The position numbers and the translations under genes are program-made. From the NCBI GenBank assembly GCA_965225625.1, contig CBDDBH010000030.1, positions 263,425 through 327,424 on the forward strand: a DNA stretch of 64,000 nucleotides, in the 5' to 3' direction. The DNA comes from CBDDBH01 sp965225625. GTDB taxonomy: Bacteria > Pseudomonadota > Gammaproteobacteria > JADZEE01. The notes beneath the pieces were generated by a model that worked only from the letters and a program-made list of their open reading frames with translations, was not told the origin of the DNA and did no database searches. Below, piece after piece: positions 61,776 through 64,000 of this stretch (position 1 is the stretch's first letter; each line of letters begins with the position of its first letter).

Positions 61776-63663
61776 TCAGGCCGATTCCCCACGCCGCGCG
61801 GGTAGCGCTGCCGGCACGCTCTCACTCACCGCAAGAGTCGGCGTGCCGGACAACGCATGACTAGAGGGCGCACCCCTGGGTGCTCGCATCGGGATCTCGC
61901 TGTGAGGCGTGTGGGTTGTGCGCACAATTCTGCCGAACATCAGGCGTACGGACCAACCGAAGGTGCGGCGCACAGTGTGCACCAGACCCAACATACCGAA
62001 GATCTGCATCGCGACGTCGATTTTGTGAAGGCGATTTCCGCGCCTGGCCAGTGCGACTAGCAGCCGCGCGGGATTATAGAAGGCCGCGTACGCCGCCATG
62101 ATGTTGAGCTGCTTGCGCCACGGTTGCTCATGGCGGGAGGCAATCACGTAGTTTGCATCCCGCATGTACGGCTCCACGGTTCGGCCCGCCACGCTCTCGT
62201 AGGCCAGCCCCGTAGTGAACGAACTCTCGTAGAGTTTCGAGCCGGTGGCCGGAGACATCATCAGCACTTGCAGGCTGCTCGCTCCTGCCCGGCGCAATAG
62301 GTCCACTTGATTGAGCAGTCCGTACGCACTGTCACGGGTGTAAAGTGGTTGCGCGTCGTGGTGCATCATCATCGCCATCGGCGCGATACGGTGTTCACGC
62401 AGGAGTCTGAACGCCTGTTCTGTCTTGTCGACGCTCTGCCCCTTCTTGATTAAGGTTGCAGTCATATCCTCTACGCCCAACCACAGCGCATAGAGTCCCG
62501 CCCGTTTCAGTACTGGCAGGTGGTCGGCGAGCTTCAGGGTGTCGTGAATGGTTGCCTCGGTGGCCCATCCGACGCGTTTGCTGAGCGCAACGCCATCGAT
62601 CTTTGTCTCCGCCAACGTATGGGCGATGTCCACGGTGCGTGCGTGGTCATTGAAGAAGTTGTCGTCCGCGCCGTAAAAGTGCCGGATACGATATGCGCGG
62701 TACAACTCAGTCATCTCGCTCGCAATCCGCGCGCCGCTCTTCGCACGAAATTGGCGCTGGTTATAAGCCGGTATCGGACAGTACGGGCACGCGAACTTAC
62801 ACCCTGAAGTGAGCACTAGCGAGCCGATAGGTGAAAATTGTGCTACGCGATCGGCGGACAGTGCTCGTGCCGCCAGCGTTTCAGTACGTCCCGGCGGCTC
62901 GAGCAGCCGGCCCCATAGCCCAGCACCGGGCTCGGCAGCTCATCGAGATCCCCGAGCAAGCGCTGGATGCCAGTGTCGACCAACTCCTCGGCGACCGCGT
63001 CTCGCTCGCTGCGGGCATACACCAAGCCGGGGATCTCGTCAAGCAAGCCCGAGTCGCGTGCCCGCACGAAGGTATCCCGGATCGATTCCCCTTGCGCTTG
63101 GTCCAAGAGTAGCCGCTCGATCAAGCTCAAAAGCACGAACTCCTCGCCGCTCACCGCAACATCTGGTGCGAACGGATCGTTGGGGTTGGCGCTGAACGCA
63201 CCCCACGGTCGTAGATGCACTTCGGCCCCCCCGCGATGACCAGCGGCCGGCGTTCCGGGGCTATGCGACACACATCTCGTAGCAACGCTTCGAGCGGCGC
63301 CTGGTGGATCTGCAGGCTGGATACCATGAAAATATCCGGTAGGGCGCCGTCGAGCCGCATTTTCAACGGCCGAAAAGCCGGGTTCCATTGCTGGATCACG
63401 ATACGGGTGCGCTCGAATCCCGCGTCGTACATCGCCGCTCCAATCGCTCGGACTCCGCCGGGCGCTATCCGCCAATCAGCGTAGATGAACGGCAACAGCC
63501 GAGTGCGGTTGTCGAAAGCGTAGGTGATTACGGTGGAAAGGTCATGCTTACCAGCGAGACGCCGCAACCGCTCGCGTAGATCGAGCATTTCGCCTGGTCG
63601 AAGCAGCTGGTCGCCGCGGTCTCTGCTGGGAAGTTCCATGGGTGTCGCCGTATCTCCAATCAT
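61776..63663 (-). pseudogene. B12-binding radical SAM protein split by two frameshifts
   Basis: Three frames add up to one gene of about 630 codons. The N-terminal part resembles a cobalamin-binding domain (residues about 25-160, with PDIFMVSSLQIHQ and LVIAGGPKCIY). After a one-base loss near 63208 it continues SANPNDPFAPDVAVSGEEF. After another loss near 62881 it reads LVLTSGCKFACPYCPI, the radical SAM CX3CX2C motif. The C-terminal part contains LWLGVEDMTATLIKKGQSV. The substrate is unknown; related enzymes methylate or rearrange lipids, nucleotides or natural products. Both lesions are single-base losses, so sequence error is possible. Confidence 0.75.
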
Positions 63664-64000
63664 AGCCTGCGATGCGACAGCCAGCTAGTCATTGCGAACA
63701 GGTCACGCCGAATACAGATCTCCACGCCGGTAGGAAAACTGACACCTGCCAACTGCTCAAACTGAATGGAACTTAACACCGCAGGAGCGCTCAAGAACTG
63801 GTACTGCATGGGTGTACTGGCCGCGCGGCGATGAGGTTGCTGGAAGGCCCACTGATACCAAAATAATTCGAAATTTTCCAGGCTGTTATACTAGCCACCA
63901 ATGGCCCGCACTCCGCCGGCCCACCCGTTCCGGGACGGTCCCTCCCCTGAAGCCCCATCTGGGGGGTACCTATGCAGACACTCAACGCTGGCCGTCGCAA
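63664..64000. other. Right-end region with a possible start of a gene
   Basis: No complete gene is present. An ATG at 63972 opens a frame (MQTLNAGRR) that runs off the window, preceded by a GC-rich hairpin-like GCCCCATCTGGGGGG. Too little is present to identify it. Confidence 0.3.

Overview
The window looks like a chromosomal segment of a gammaproteobacterium, or a beta/gamma relative. The evidence is a nuoG-N operon followed by a DUF2818 gene, one-gene psd, Sco/PCu(A)C copper genes, a tRNA-Arg(CCT) with encoded CCA, and marine-type families of small membrane proteins. The species cannot be named from sequence alone.

Layout. (1) 1-9.3 kb: a compact, intact respiratory complex I operon (nuoG partial, H, I, J, K, L, M, N, DUF2818). 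(2) 9.3-11.3 kb, minus strand: phosphatidylserine decarboxylase, a PCu(A)C copper chaperone and a Sco protein, probably co-transcribed. (3) 11.5-28.1 kb: a signalling block with three Ser/Thr kinases fused to a cyclic-nucleotide-binding-like domain, interleaved with pgi, a PQQ-sugar-dehydrogenase-like protein and a tRNA. It also holds a large PilZ-DUF1631-GGDEF-EAL protein, a REC-PAS protein and a membrane kinase with ankyrin repeats. The PilZ-GGDEF-EAL gene is cut by an IS21-type element with a visible 6-bp target duplication, and its EAL half carries a further frameshift. (4) 28.6-44.8 kb: an oxidative/aromatic catabolic island (TetR and LysR regulators, esterase, Tat-exported FAD oxidase, meta-cleavage hydrolase, UbiD-type decarboxylase, Rieske oxygenase, cupin). 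Many of its other genes are broken by one or two lesions: gentisate-dioxygenase-like, linalool-dehydratase-like, MDR oxidoreductase, intradiol dioxygenase, and LigB and GST remnants. REP-like repeat arrays lie in the same island. (5) 42.8-49.8 kb: an expanding and decaying family of small membrane genes, mixed with four copies of the 3' end of a TolB/TPR-type gene. (6) 50-55.1 kb: a PAS-GGDEF cyclase and a 1048-residue multi-PAS histidine kinase with a strong hairpin just upstream. (7) 55.4-64 kb: an IS1182-type element, a secreted S8-like protease with PKD domains, an IS91 remnant fused against a histidine-kinase remnant, and a frameshifted B12-binding radical SAM gene.

How it fits together. 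The first 17 kb is ordinary and intact, while regions 4, 5 and 7 are accessory DNA under decay. Two palindromes suggest the catabolic island was once one regulon. One (TTGACT-GG-AGTCAA) sits upstream of both the TetR gene and the Rieske-UbiD pair. The other is an ATAC-N7-GTAT site of the BenM/CatM kind next to the LysR gene. The most unusual single observation is an in-frame UGA in the linalool-dehydratase-like gene. It falls exactly on the second cysteine of a C-x8-C motif and is followed, 19 nt later, by a small hairpin with a GGUCU loop. This resembles a bacterial SECIS, but ordinary pseudogene decay is at least as likely because neighbouring genes also carry nonsense mutations and this gene also has a frameshift.
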